Shown piece after piece: positions 38,690 to 51,936 of a stretch of 64,000 nt of DNA. The notes beneath the pieces are model-generated. The model was not told where the DNA came from, did no database searches, and worked only from the letters and a program-made list of their open reading frames with translations. The stretch's first letter is position 1. Each line of letters starts with the position of its first letter. The translations under genes and the position numbers were made by a program. Origin of the DNA: Epiperipatus broadwayi (Eukaryota > Onychophora > Udeonychophora > Euonychophora > Peripatidae); assembly GCA_028023455.1 (NCBI GenBank), contig JAQFVV010000959.1, forward strand, positions 62,001 through 126,000. Direction: 5' to 3'.

Positions 38690-41600
38690 AAACCAATTAA
38701 AAAAATGAAAAGTAAAATTTAAATAGAAAAAAAAAGAGAGAATAATAATTAAAATAATTCAGCTTATGATTGCCAATTAGGCAGCATAGTGTGACAAAAC
38801 AAAAAAAATCTGTAAGAAAGAAATAGAATAATCATACCCCATGATCATTAATATATATATATATATAAACAGAGTAATTCATCAGAACTCCAAGAATAAG
38901 TTGCTTTATTCTATTCTTCATCCTTATTCAACATTTAGAATACTTTTAATTAATATCCTGGCTGTTATTGTGAGGTGATTTATTACTATGTTTACATATA
39001 TATTGAGTTACAGTTAATTTACAATTTATATATTTTAATCCTGTGCTTTTGCACATTGTTCCTAGTAAATACCTTAATATAATAATGTACAGTATTTTAT
39101 TACTAATATATAAAAAATAGTAAACAATAAATAAAAAAGATAAGAGACCACAACTGTATTTGTGCAAGTTATGTTATCTAACTTGAATGCAAAAATACGT
39201 TATTTTGCTTTTAATAAGTATCAAATAAATAATAACTTGCAAATGTAAGAATTGTTATTAAAGTTATTCTTATAGTAATAAGAATATATGTCTTAGCATA
39301 AAGTTACTATTTACTTATGTATTCGTAAAATAGAGAGAGAAAGAGTAAACAGAGTTAATGTTATAATTAAAATTATAAATATCATTGACAGAAAGGTTAA
39401 GGGTTAAAATAGAATTATTTACTAGTATAATTATTCAGTTCTAATTTAAGTCATAAAGTGTTCAGATTAAATTCTCATTTAGTTAATTTACTTTAAATAT
39501 AAAATATATTTACTACAAAATAGCACTTATTAAAGATATCATTGCTTAAAGGAAGGAATAGATTAAATTGGAAACATCACTTCTTCTGTGTACTTGTGTG
39601 TATGGGTAAGTTATGTTCCTTAGTTTTTATAAACAAGATCATTGTTTTAAAACCATTAAAACATTTAAAAATAAATATGAATTAAACCTAACCAAGAAAG
39701 GGTTAAACATTTAAATATAATACTTCTGATAAACCAAGTTTAAGAAAAGGTAATCTGTTATTTAAAAAAAAAGAAATAAATATAATTTATTATCTGGTTA
39801 TTTTATTTTATTAATTAACAAGAAAATCAGTCACATTGACCTTTTCTTCAACTTGTCTATTAAGATTATATGTTTATTTTTAAATAATGTAGGTTAAAGT
39901 TACATAATTTTCTTAATTAGTTTCTTGATCTATTTGGCCATAGAGGTCATTTTTTCTGAAAGTGGTAATTAACTCTTGACATATGTAAAGAGAGATATAT
40001 AACAAGAGATCATTAGTCTTAAGGGTCTCATTCTGTCTGACCTGTTCACTCCTTCAATTGACAGATTGCTTTGCACTGCCATCTTAATAAGTGAAAATTT
40101 TTTTTATAATTATTTTATTTTATTTAATGGGAAAAGTTATTAATTTTATTTTTATTTTAACCTACAATGCTGAACAAATTCTAAAGATATTCTGATTTTT
40201 ATTGCCATAATTAAATTTGAACTACTATCATAATGCTACAGAAAAATAATTTATTTATTCTAAGTAAATCTTATCGATTATGCTTAAAAATAGATTTAAA
40301 ATATCAGGTGATGTAATTATTTGTGTTAATTCAGAGAATTATGCTGAACATTGTACTAATTCATTCTTCACTACTATTCCTTATTTTTAAAAGAAGGAAA
40401 TTAAAACGTGAAGTTAAAGAATTTAGATTGTTTAAACTTTAAGTTAAGAATAAGCCGCTATGTTGACTATTCTACTTATTATGAAATGCTATTATAAATT
40501 ATAATGAATATAGGAAATGCTTATTAAAAATAAACTATAATTATAAAATAACCTGTCTTTTTCAGCACCGGAGGTATTATTATTTAAGTGTGTTCACTTT
40601 CTCTGAATTTGTGTTATTAAGTAGAATATTTATGAGAAAGTCAAATTTGATAAAGAAGAAAAAAAATACATAAGATATCTTTAATATACTTCATTGTCTC
40701 CATATTTTATTTTAAAATACATTAAATGAAAGTGAATTGAAAGCACTAAGAAATATGTTTGTCTCTAAAAAAATAGTTTGCAAAAATAATTTATAATGGA
40801 CATTTGATATGCACTGTACTATTTGTGGACTATTAAATTTAATTATATTTTCCAAAATATAATTGCTAAAATTCAACCCCTGGAAATGACTGTTATTGTT
40901 AAACTAATTTAAACTTGCTTTTGAATGTGCTTCTTTTAAAAAGGAAAGAAGTAAAAATATATTAACTATTCCAATGGACCCATGGACTTCAAAAATTTTA
41001 ATGAAATGAAACTGTGTTATCCATAGATGTCATCAAATGAATATTCTCCAGCTAGCTATTTTTATATTACCAATTCCTTTAAATAAATTCAAAGCTAGTA
41101 TGTAAGTTAGAATTAAGAACTGCTTTAATATTTGTTTTAATGTATACCTGGAAGTTATATTTGCTGTATTAAAAGAAAATGTTTTGTATTCATTTGGTAC
41201 AGAAGCTTTATTATATGGACAACCCACAAAGGAAGGACTTCACACTTTCAACAGACTGCTCATTATGGAAAAGCACTGCTAATGAACAAAGTGTTTAAAA
41301 ATATACATTTTTTAAAATTATTATTTTCATTATTTTATTAATGTTATGACAATATTTCCATGTTAAAATAAATTTTATTAATATTATTGTCTTTAATAGG
41401 TTCATGACTGAATGTGAAGGTATTACTACACATACTAAGGTAAATTTGAAACATGCAATTATCTGATTAACGTATGGACATAAAAAAAGCCCTAAACACT
41501 CTAATTTCTCTCTGACCTATGATCTGAGTAAACAAACAAATCAGATCTCATCTCATTCTACACAAACTCTTGGAGAACTTATAACAATATAAGCATATAT

Positions 41601-42740
41601 AACTATCATTGAAAACATTTGTATATACCTATTATCAATAAATCTAAATTTATTAAAAAAAAACAAAACAAAACTTCAAAATGCTTTATTCAGTAAAGAT
41701 ATTCATCTCTCACATTTATTTTTCTTATAAGGTTTATGAGTGTTTCATTCACTGATCAATAAAACATCCAAGCTGTGTTTATCAGAAGTCCAATATTTTC
41801 ATAAATATTATGATATAATAATTTACCATTAAAATTTTAATATAATTGAATATTTATTAGTTTCACATTATTTTCATTTATTTTGCAATTATATCCACTT
41901 TATTTTTATAAATTTTATATTATACCTTGCATATATGTATGCATTTCTTATCTACTGCTGAATTTTATTGTGCTATAATTTTAAATATTTTTATAGTAAT
42001 TTGACTAGCCATTAAATTGTTGCTTTCAGACATTGCTTATTGTTTGCAAATTTTTAATGTGCATATTAATTTAGCCAGATTAATCAGTGATAATTTGTTA
42101 TCTTGTCATTCTTTAGCTTAAAACATATGTCTTAGAATATTACACTTTATTTGATGTTGTTTATTTATTATGCTTTGTGGGATGGAGATGCTCTTCTCAT
42201 TGTTCAAATGTTTTATTCCATGAGTTGATAGTGCTTTATATTTCATGACTGTTATCACATATTATTAAGGTATCTAGATCCCTGAAGAGGATCATAACTT
42301 TGGTGCATTTTCCATGTGTTCAGACTAAGTCCACACATATTTTTTGCCTTATATATAGGTATTGGAAGCCAACATACTTTGTTCATGTTGTTTTGCTCTG
42401 CAGAGCCTATATTTTGCCTATCCCTCATGATGTGATTAAATATTTTTTTGACCATAGTAGGTGAAGTTATTTGTGTATTGCATATGATATGCCAATGATA
42501 GGTTAGTTATTGAAGAGTTTAAATTTCAGGTTGCACATTGTTTATTGTGCTTCATTAAATATAACAATGTCTGTATTGTGCTGCTGTGTTGTTCCAGTCA
42601 GCCAAAATTAAAACAATATGATGTTCATAATTTAAATGTTATTTAGCACATGGCATAAAAGTCAATACACATCTTTAATGTATTTGTCTTCACCATCTGG
42701 AGCACTTTGCCAATGGATTTGTAAGTTATTTAATGCAATC
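38690..42740. other. Long AT-rich region without recognisable genes
   Basis: Only frames under ~75 codons, none with a motif. A short TA run is at 38850. Nothing else seen. Confidence 0.45.
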
Positions 42741-43196
42741 ACATGATCACATTTCCTATACTAGCACATTAATTGTTGATAAAGAGAGCAAAACTCTCCA
42801 TACAGTATTGCCACCTGTGCTAAACAGAGTAATCAATGTATGCCAGAAGGCTTGTACATAAAATCCCTATCTAATGCCTACTCATCCAATATCCCCAGAC
42901 TAGTTTCTGGCTTGTGGCCTTCATCAGTGAGGAGCTTTGGATCTGAGAGCACTGCATCTAGATCTTAGGATCTAATGCAACCCTCTAGCAACCACCTTTT
43001 ATCTCTACTTAACTACAAAACTATGAGAATGAAATTGAAAACACAAAAAATATTTTCAATCTAAGCTCAATAGCTTATATAGTCATATGGGTCTGAACTC
43101 AGTTCAGCACCCATACATTTTGGTGTCTTTGGCTCTTTTACAACCATAGCCACCACTATCCTATTAAGCAGGATTGGTGTTAAACCATTAAGCATC
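42741..43196 (-). mobile_element. Hammerhead-containing repeat, unit A (456 bp)
   Basis: The sequence from ACATGATCACATTTCC at 42741 recurs at 43197, so the unit is 456 bp head to tail. On the minus strand it carries a TATA-like ACTATATAAG (near 43075-43086) and, downstream, a hammerhead ribozyme. No protein is encoded. Tandem short repeats each with a type I hammerhead are the hallmark of retrozymes and of PLE pseudo-LTRs. Without PLE coding sequence nearby a retrozyme-like, non-autonomous element is my preferred reading. Confidence 0.65.
42893..42932 (-). ncRNA. Hammerhead ribozyme, type I (copy A)
   Basis: On the minus strand: stem I strand CCUCA, core CUGAUGA, stem II GGC with loop CACAA and GCC, core GAAA, then C-UA-G as a minimal stem III, cleavage triplet GUC, and stem I partner UGGGG. 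All invariant core positions of the hammerhead are present and stem I pairs over five bases including one G-U. The expected cut lies 3' of GUC, between 42898 and 42897. Short stem III is typical of PLE and retrozyme hammerheads, which often act as dimers. Confidence 0.8.
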
Positions 43197-43492
43197 ACAT
43201 GATCACATTTCCTATACTAGCACATTAATTGTTGATTATCAGAGCAAAACTCTCCATACAGTATTGCCACCTGTGCTAAACAGAGTAATCAATGGATGCC
43301 AGAAGGCTTGTGCATAAAATCCCTATCTAATGCCTACTCATCCAATATCCCCAGACTAGTTTCTGGCTTGTGGCCTTCGTCAGTGAGGAGCTTTGGATCT
43401 GAGAGCACTGCATCTAGATCTCAGGATCTAATGCAACCCTCTAGCAACCACCTTTTATCTCTACTTAACTACAAAACTATGAGAATGAAATT
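43197..43492 (-). mobile_element. Hammerhead-containing repeat, unit B (partial)
   Basis: Second, head-to-tail copy of unit A, cut short after GAATGAAATTGA, where it joins an inverted copy. It differs from A by a few substitutions and a small change near TTGTTGAT. Confidence 0.75.
43349..43388 (-). ncRNA. Hammerhead ribozyme, type I (copy B)
   Basis: Same architecture as copy A with CUGACGA in place of CUGAUGA; position 7 of the core is free, so the change is neutral. Stem I, stem II, GAAA and GUC are intact. It lies exactly 456 bp from copy A, so cutting at both sites would release a unit-length RNA. Confidence 0.8.
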
Positions 43493-43682
43493 GATCCTAA
43501 GATCTAGATGCAGTGCTCTCAGATCCAAAGCTCCTCACTGACGAAGGCCACAAGCCAGAAACTAGTCTGGGGATATTGGATGAGTAGGCATTAGATAGGG
43601 ATTTTATGCACAAGCCTTCTGGCATCCATTGATTACTCTGTTTAACACAGGTGGCAATACTGTATGGAGAGTTTTGCTCTGT
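43493..43682 (+). mobile_element. Hammerhead-containing repeat, unit C (inverted, partial)
   Basis: Reverse complement of the part of unit B from CAGAGCAAAACTC to the GATCTTAGGATC site. It abuts B directly, making a B/C palindrome of nearly 200 bp per arm with about 85 bp between. At the junction it has the A-type base (GATCTTAGG), but its ribozyme is B-type. Confidence 0.75.
43533..43572 (+). ncRNA. Hammerhead ribozyme, type I (copy C)
   Basis: On the plus strand: CCTCA, CTGACGA, GGC-CACAA-GCC, GAAA, C-TA-G, GTC (43565-43567) and TGGGG. Core complete; predicted cleavage between 43567 and 43568. Confidence 0.8.
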
Positions 43683-43689
43683 TTATTTA

Positions 43690-45615
43690 ATACAAGATAT
43701 TTTATTATTATTATGTGACTAATAATCAATATAATTTGTTTGTACATGACTTCTGATAAATCCATACTTTTCTTGATATTTTATTTAAAAGTAAAATAGT
43801 GCCAGGCAATATTAATGCATTTGGCTGAATCTGATAACTATTATTCTCATGTCAGCTTGCATATTTAAACCCATTCAGAGATAATTTAGGTTAACAGTAA
43901 TTCAAACTGTAAGAAAGAGTATTATTAGTTTTTACCTGACCAAGGTATATTTTAATTAAATTATATTACTCAGCTATGACTTGGGCTATTGTTATTTTTT
44001 TTTATTTCTTTAAACCCAACTTTTCTCAAATGGGATAAGTTAGCTAAGATAGAAATTCAGATAAACTAGCCAATGTTAAACCAGAATCTCCATTGTATTT
44101 GGTAAGTAGCCCATCCAAATATTTTTGTTTAAAAGCCTTAGATCATTTGTTAGTGAGGTCAGAATATGTAACTTACGTATCAATCTACCAAATAATGTAA
44201 CAGTGCCTACGTTTTAGCAAATAGTTTCAACATTATTGTAAATAAATTGTTGTTCATGTTACTTTATCAAATGTTAATAAATGTATTTATTATTATTTAA
44301 AATCCAGTTTCTGTTTTTCTATATACAAAGTTCATAATCTTAACAATTCTGATTTCTAAAAGAAATCTGGGTAAACAGATAACTAATTTCTGCAGATCTA
44401 AATCTCAATGTTTTAAATGGAAATTCTTCCATAAATGCTTAAATTTAAAAAAAATTGGGATTGTAATAAAAAGAAATGAAGATTTATTTGATATTGCTTA
44501 AGATTATTTAGCCTATTTTTCCAGGCTGCACACTATTAGTTTGTTTATTTAAAATTAAAGATACAGTAATCACTTGTAATAAGCCTTTTCACTTATGAAG
44601 CAGCCATATGTTAAACCACAAATTTTATAATAACATAACTTTATATTAGTCTAAAGTCACATAATATTTATATTTTTATACACAGAATGTCAAAGAATGT
44701 AATGAAGCTGATGAATCTGAAAAATATAGCCATTGATATTCAAAGTAATAAAAAATAATATTTTTAAAAATCATTTTCATAATATTTTATAAATTCAATT
44801 TTTTCATAGTTATATTATAAAACTACAATTTTATTAATAATTTAGCTGCATTCCTCATTAAATTTTTAAGAAAATGATTTATAATATGACTTATTTGAGG
44901 CAATATCAACACTTCAAGGAATAAAGGTAATAGTACCTTTCCATTTTTCTAGTAACCCTGCAAAATGTTTTTCCATACAGGGGTTTGAAACGAATGTGGC
45001 AGCTCTGACAATAAGTAGTTAATATTGATCAATAATTAGTATTTTTTGAATATTATAATAAAGAACTTTAATAAAGTTTGTAATTTATTAAAAAATTAAT
45101 CAGTAATATTTATATTAGAAAAAAATATGAGGAAAAATTAAAAAAAACATTTTTTATTGTAAATAATTTTTTTTATTTATTAATGATGTGGTATTTACTA
45201 CTAAAAATCACTATGTACAAAACAAAACAATAAAAAGAACTTATATATAAACTAAAAAATTATGCAAAAAATTATTATTAAAAAACGCAAAAAAAGATAA
45301 AAATATACATAAAATTAGTGTAAAAAGCAACCAAAGATAAAATTATTACAAACCAAACCAAAATAATATAATTAAAATAAAATGTTAAAAATTTTAATTC
45401 ATTTTAGTGGTAATAATTTCAGAATATGATCGATTTAGACTCCATGCTTGGTGCAGCTAAACGAAAATAAGGTTTAGAGTCAGTGCTATGTAGTATATTA
45501 GTAATAATGATCTTTATTATTTATCCTACGTGTCAGAATCTTATGGAAAACACTTCATCTTGTTAGATAGAATTTATCTAAAATATAAAATCAAGTGATT
45601 ACTACAGAATGATAG
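43690..45615. other. Region without recognisable genes
   Basis: AT-rich with short frames. It may include the left non-coding end of the piggyBac element, but I could not find a convincing terminal repeat with a TTAA flank. Confidence 0.4.
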
Positions 45616-45619
45616 CTTA

Positions 45620-46108
45620 CAATTAAAATAATATTGCAACCAAATGCAGATACAACTTACTGATTAGAGCTGCTGATGATCTTGACTGAGTTGCCATACC
45701 AGTTGACTCTCCTGCAGAAGTTGATTGTAATGGTGTTTGAGGGGTGGCACCAATTACACTCGCACTGTGATAGATAGTAAAACAGTTCCTCAAATAACTT
45801 TGACAGAATGTGGCAAGTCCACACTCCATGCAACCAAAAAACTCTCAAGCCTTTGCTTTTTTTTAGGCAGACAACACAAGCCTTTCTTTTAGCGATTTGT
45901 GTTTGCAAAGATCAACTAGCATATGTTTTTCAGTGGAACAAACAGCCAGATGTGGTCCAACATGATAAGCTGTACAATTGCTGACTTTTGAAGAAAACTC
46001 ATCTATTAGGCTATCTGATAAGACTTTCCAAAAAAGCAAAAGTGGTTGAACTTTTCCTTGTTTCAGAGTCATATATTCAGTGTACAGAATATGTGCATTC
46101 ATAACAGC
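45620..46108 (-). pseudogene. piggyBac transposase, C-terminal part, cut off by E2
   Basis: On the minus strand it starts directly at the LTR end and reads AVMNAHILYTEYMTL, matching the 'VNAYILY' block of piggyBac transposases. After a frame shift near 45900 it continues RKACVVCLKKSKGLRVFW and HGVWTCHILSKLFEELFYYL, the Cys-rich end domain (CxxC...C). piggyBac enzymes cut and paste DNA at TTAA with a DDD catalytic triad. This piece continues the N-terminal part at 54957-56050 across the inserted element. Confidence 0.8.
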
Positions 46109-49104
46109 TGTAACAGTCAAGTTTGTACATTCGCGTAACAGAATTCAGAATCCAAGCAAAAGAGACTGAAGCTGACCAGACTAGGACTGTGACATCCCAA
46201 GTCCGACCACACTTCAACTCGTAAGCCAGGATTCCAAGACTCAAGACCCTATGAATGACCACCTTGAAATTACATGTAGTATACCTCTTTCCACACGGCC
46301 GACATAGGTCACGGAGAAGCAATAAGACTCTGATAATTAAAAGAGAGGTTCTTAATTGACTAAAATATATCACTAATCTAATTTAACTTAATGCATAGTT
46401 TTCACATATATAGGCTATAAATAATAATTAGAATTGGATTGAATTAGATCAATAACGAAACAGAGAACGAAATACATTAAATTAATTATATATTTATTTA
46501 CAACTCATATCTATATATCACTTATTTACAATTGGCATGAAATTGATAAGTTTTACACATTTCAGCGTCGAATGTACGCAAACATTTGGTAATTCAAAAT
46601 CACTTTACATAAGTAATCATTAAAATTTCATAGAGGGGTTTAACATATGCCCATCTTATGAATTGTTTACAATTGATATATAATTAATCACTACGTTATG
46701 TCTATAAATCTCGATAAGCCAAATCCTATTACATTTGTGGCTGGTATATAAATAATTATATTAAACTTTGATCATGAATTCATTTACTAAAATATACAAT
46801 ATGACTTAATAACGAGCGCATAAACCAGCTCAAGTAATGATCGATCGAACATGGCTTTCGAGAGAAAATTTCAGAATGCTGAAAGCGTTATGTTAAGGTG
46901 GGAGAGTTGGCTGAAATAAGATTTTACCAATGCGCTATGGCACAGGTAAAAAATAATAGGAAAAGTCACTCTGCGGATGGATGAAATAACTTCAGGGTTC
47001 TTGCGACAAACGCTGGTACCCTGTAACCGATCGCAATGCTGCGTGAAAGGGAACATTGTGTTCAGGAATGGCGGGGGACTTACGTGCTAACCTGGCCTTG
47101 GTGCAGGCTTCACTACTGCTCTACCCTATAAGAGAAGATGTGCTGGCAATGCCATGGCTCCATTTTGAGATACGTATAGTACGTATAGCAGCAAAATGAG
47201 AATAATTTTATAAAATAATATATCACATCCGCCAAGCAAAGAATAGTATATTTCATACTATGAAATACGAGTTAATAGCACATTAGCTCTATCAAATTGG
47301 GACCAACTCTTGTGTAGCCTGATAATAAATGTCTATGCTACTAAAGGGAATATTAATACATCTGTACTTTGACATGCTCGATCTATTCAGTTACTTATAG
47401 ATAATAAATATTTAAGGAGGGAAAGTATATTTCTATGGACTTAAGAATTTAAATTTCAAATATACTTATCAATACGATCAAGGGTAAATTTAATTCTTAA
47501 CTAAACTTATCAAGTTAAGTTTTTTTAAATGGTTGATTAACAGAGCCACATTTCACATATGAAATCATTTAAATAATAAAAAAATAGGATTTTGAAACAG
47601 CGCAGAAAATTGACGCTATAAACAAATTACACGAAGATTTTCAAATAATATCTTCTTAAATATATACATGAAATTAAGTGCTCACTGTTTCGAAATATTG
47701 GCATATGAAATATAATAAGCATTTAAAATAAAATAAGCAAAGAAATATAGACACAATCACAGTGATATAACTTTAAACTAAATAATTTACTTTGAAGTGA
47801 ATGGAAAATATAAAAAAGTCAGATTATTTAAACTTTAACACATTAAATTTTGATAGCAAGTGACATATTAAAATAATTAAATGGATTTTAAGTTTTGAAT
47901 ACATTTAGCTTTATCATTACTTTAAAAAGAGAGTTAGCTAACTTATATAGATATATTTACATTTAGAGTTACACAGAGCTCTGCAGTTTGAAAAATAAAA
48001 TGGTACCGGTATTATTTATCTGGACTGCAAGTTCTTGCTGTAGGTTTGGTGAGTTTTACTGGGCGGCTGGTAACATCATCTTTCCCATTCAGCATGATGG
48101 TGGTTTAGGCATTTTGACAAGAGAAACCCCGTTCTCCCGCAGAGTAACAGCAACAAGATGCCAGCTTTTAGCCGGACATGTTAAACATTAACAATTGTGA
48201 ATACTGGCTGCAATTCTCACTAACAATATGGCTGTCCCTCTTGTTAAAAATACAGAGTATTTATATCTTTTCCTTATCAGAATCTATCGCCTCAAGACTC
48301 ACTAAACTCAGGAATTTAATTAAATATTTTTCAATTTATAATCCAGATCTTAGATCACTTATGTTAGAAACATTCCATAAGCTATTATAATTAAGATTTT
48401 TCGTTGCAAACAATTGTCCAATTTAGATTTTAAAATAAGTCACTCTTATCTAAGGAGATTTTAATTAGTAAATTTTGAACTAGTTTTACTTTTTACGGAT
48501 TCCAGGTGTGGTCGTTAATGACACTTGTTTACAATCAAAAATCTTTTAATTACTTGACCAGCTTTTATTTTTAATCTTACATATAATAGAAACTCTTTCT
48601 ATTTAAAAACAACCTTTTAACTTTTTTTTAAAAACGAAAACATTTTTAACGTATTTATTAAAAATAATTTACAAACATATTTTGATATAGCCTTTAAATA
48701 TATTTTCGAGAATCTTTTCCCTGAAATATATTTAAAACAAGAAATCTTTTAACAATTTTTAAAGACATTTAATATTATTTTTAGATAATGGCTTTCTTCT
48801 ATATAGCACAGATTATATATCCACATACGAAATTACAATATTAAACAACAAAATTAATAATTTACTCTTAACTTAAATAATATAACGAACATTTTTAAAA
48901 TTATTAAATCACTTTAGTACGCTATAATTTTACTAATCCTATCTAATTATAGCGTTGGTTCGTATGCAAATATATAATACTGTTTATACAGACAAGAACG
49001 AATTTTAAATTTATTAACATTTAAATAGGTTCGAACTTAGCACAGATGAGAGTGTCATCAGGTTTGATGGTGAAACGATAGAGGCTTGGAAAGTTATCGT
49101 TTCA
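46109..49104 (-). repeat. LTR of E2, left copy
   Basis: 2996 bp, TGTAACAG to TTTCA. Compared with the E1 LTRs it has a 27 bp insertion near 46502-46528 and lacks the GGGTGGATAAGAG-containing segment. It is nearly identical to 51937-54956. Confidence 0.92.
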
Positions 49105-49522
49105 TATCTGATACTTGGGACAAAAAAAATAACAAAAAAAAAAGGAATTTACTTACAGTTGGCTATTAAATAATTTGATAGGCTTTTTTTTTTTTTTACT
49201 AATAATATTAAATCAATTAAGCTACCACATAGAGATGAAAAACATATAAACCCAATTGCCTGCTACATTCTATATCGAGGAACTTCATACATATTAGACA
49301 ATCAATTATTACAAAAAAAAAAATACGACTAAATTAAAAGTTTAAAAGCAAACCACACAAAATAGAATATTGTCAAATATTTACATTAAACAAACTTTTA
49401 TATCCTACTGGATATATGTCAATTAATATGCAATGGGGATGTTAGTTGTTTATATATATATATTTATAAACTATATAATGATAAGGAAAGGCAGATCGTA
49501 ACAAATATATACATATTTTTAT

Positions 49523-50929
49523 CTAAATAGGATCTGGTGGTACATTAAGTAACTCCTCTTTATCTAACTTAAAACAACACCTGAATATAATGTCATCCTT
49601 TTCATCTGATGTCCATCCATATTCCTCATACTCATCTTCCCATCTCACAGGCGGTCATACTGGGTGCATTTCTTGACTGTGTGCAAAATCACTTCCACTA
49701 TCTATAACTTCCTTATCCAATCTTCTATTTGAGTCTACTCCTTCATAGCTAGAGAAATACTTTGGGTGCCTTCCAGATTTGTTCTTTCCGAATAGTAGGG
49801 TTTGAATCCGTTCTTTCTCTCTCCCTCTGTTCTTCCCCTGGCAAACCTCTGCAGCTGTCTCATGCCTTCTCTCTATCCATCCCAGCCTTGCTTTCTTACT
49901 TGTGTATGGATCCCTTCTCTTCCTTTTCTTCTTGCCCTTTATGGTACTCTTCGATTCGTACTTCCCATACAGTCCACCTATTCCCCAGAACTCTCTATCC
50001 AACTCTGTTCTGTCCTGCTGGAGCTCCCGCTTTCTATCTTCTACTATTGCCTCAATATCCACACATTTGGATTCTTTATTCTCAGTCTCTACTATATTCT
50101 CCAGTGTGTCTTTGCTATCCCATGTTTCCAATTCGGTCTTCTTCAAAAGGAAATGGCAACTTTCATCATCCTCTTCATTAATCTCTGCCTTGCTCATTTT
50201 GTCCAGCTCAGTTTTCCTAAACTCTTCCTTTTCCACTGGTTTTAGCTCTTCTTTTACTATTATATCAATTTTAAACTTTTCTTCTAGCATTGTGCTACCA
50301 GACTTCACTTCTTCTCCCTGATCTGACACTAACTTTTCTATCTCATCATCTACAGTATTCTGCATTTCCTTGCCATTTTTGTCCTGTGCTTTTTCTGTAT
50401 TCTCTGTGAGTTTTACTGGAATCTCCTCACTTTTTAGCTGGCATCCCTGCAGAATTTTACACAGCATTTCTTTTAACTCTTTTCTGATTTGTGCTGTTCC
50501 TTCCTCACATCGCCTGCCCAAAACTTCAAAACGTCATTCCATTTCTAGATTATTTCTATGATCCCTCTCTTCTGCATCCTGTCTACTTTTCCTATCTCTC
50601 TCTTCTGCATCCTGTCTAAGTTGCTTCACTAGTGACTCCATCATTGAGTTCATATTCCAGCATTCTTTCTTAATTTCTTCTATAGGTCTCTGTTCAGTTA
50701 CAGTGGTGTCTGACTTTTCTGACATGGCCACACTTTGATGTATAGATGCCTTGTCCCTTTTCTGGCTCGTACTCGCTTCACTTTCCATGTCTCCCTCTGT
50801 GCTGCTACTCTCTTCCATAATTTCTTTTCCCGATCTTAATATAATACCCCTACACATTCCTTCTTTTCCTGTTTTCCCTTCTTCCTTTTTGCTCACTACT
50901 CCCCTTTCTTCTTCCATACTATTATCCAT
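49523..50929 (-). pseudogene. E2 internal ORF, charged protein, two in-frame stops
   Basis: Homologue of the E1 frame at 3237-4610, read on the minus strand from ATG at 50929. The frame spans 469 codons and is broken by TGA at 50534-50536 (made by a 3 bp difference from E1) and by TGA at 49655-49657 (E1 has CGA, Arg). It has an 11-codon internal duplication (RQDAEERDRKS then RQDAEERDHR). All length differences from E1 are multiples of three, so the frame was under selection in the family's past. A Gag-like function is inferred from the setting only. Confidence 0.6.
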
Positions 50930-51279
50930 TTTAATATACTAACAAAAATTTTTTTTCATTTTTAATGGCTCAATTTGTTTTTACTAAAGTTTCTTGGTTT
51001 TTGTTTGCTTTACTAACTCGGCTAATTGCTGCACTCCACAAAGAAAACGATCTGTCTCCTACTCATCCCAATACCTAAGCCTAATTCTATTAATACACCC
51101 AACTTCTCACTATACATTCACTTGATGCCCACCCAACATTTAACTAACGGTGAAATAAATTTAATATATATATATAACAAAAAAATTATAAAATGCAACT
51201 CACCCTTGGCCTCTTGCAGCTGTTTTTTTTTTTAAATTTTCCGCAGTTCATGGTTATAATTTAATTTACACGTCTGTGC

Positions 51280-51341
51280 CAGTTTCGAACCTTTAAGATT
51301 TGATTTGACCCAGTTTCAAACCTTTAAGATTTGATTTGACC
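51280..51341. repeat. 31 bp tandem duplication in the E2 interior
   Basis: CAGTTTCGAACC...GACC occurs twice back to back; E1 has one copy (near 4961). One base differs (TTCGAA against TTCAAA). Confidence 0.85.
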
Positions 51342-51936
51342 TTACATTTATTTCCTTCTCTTTCTCGTTCAATCCAATTCATAAAACATAAAACAAATAA
51401 TAGACCTCCCCTTTTCTCTCTTTACTCCTGATGACAAAATTTATGTGAGAACGATTTGACATTTATTCAAATCATCCTCGGGCACCAGTCACAGTGAGCA
51501 AGAAAGTTTACACAACATATATTATAAATCCCCTTAAAAATTCTACTATGCATCTATATAAATAATTTTTATATAATAAAATAATAATCTATTCAGAGTA
51601 TGGAATTAATTGACGTTCAAACTCAGGAAAAAAATCTATACATATACATTATTTTGAAAAACGAAAAAAAATTAATTCAAAATCATTAATTTTAAACAAA
51701 AGAATTTTATCTCTATACTCAATCTCCTCAGGGGTCGAAATAAGTTACATGCCCCATGATTTTGGGCGTACAAACCTGGAAAAAAATACTACATATATAT
51801 TATTCATTATTATTTAAAAGGGAAGGCAAAAAAAAACATTATATGTATATATTAAACACTCTACAAAGTATTGGAGGGTGTGGGAATATCGAATAGCCTA
51901 ACGATGGGTGTCCAAACCCGGTGAAAAAAAAATACT

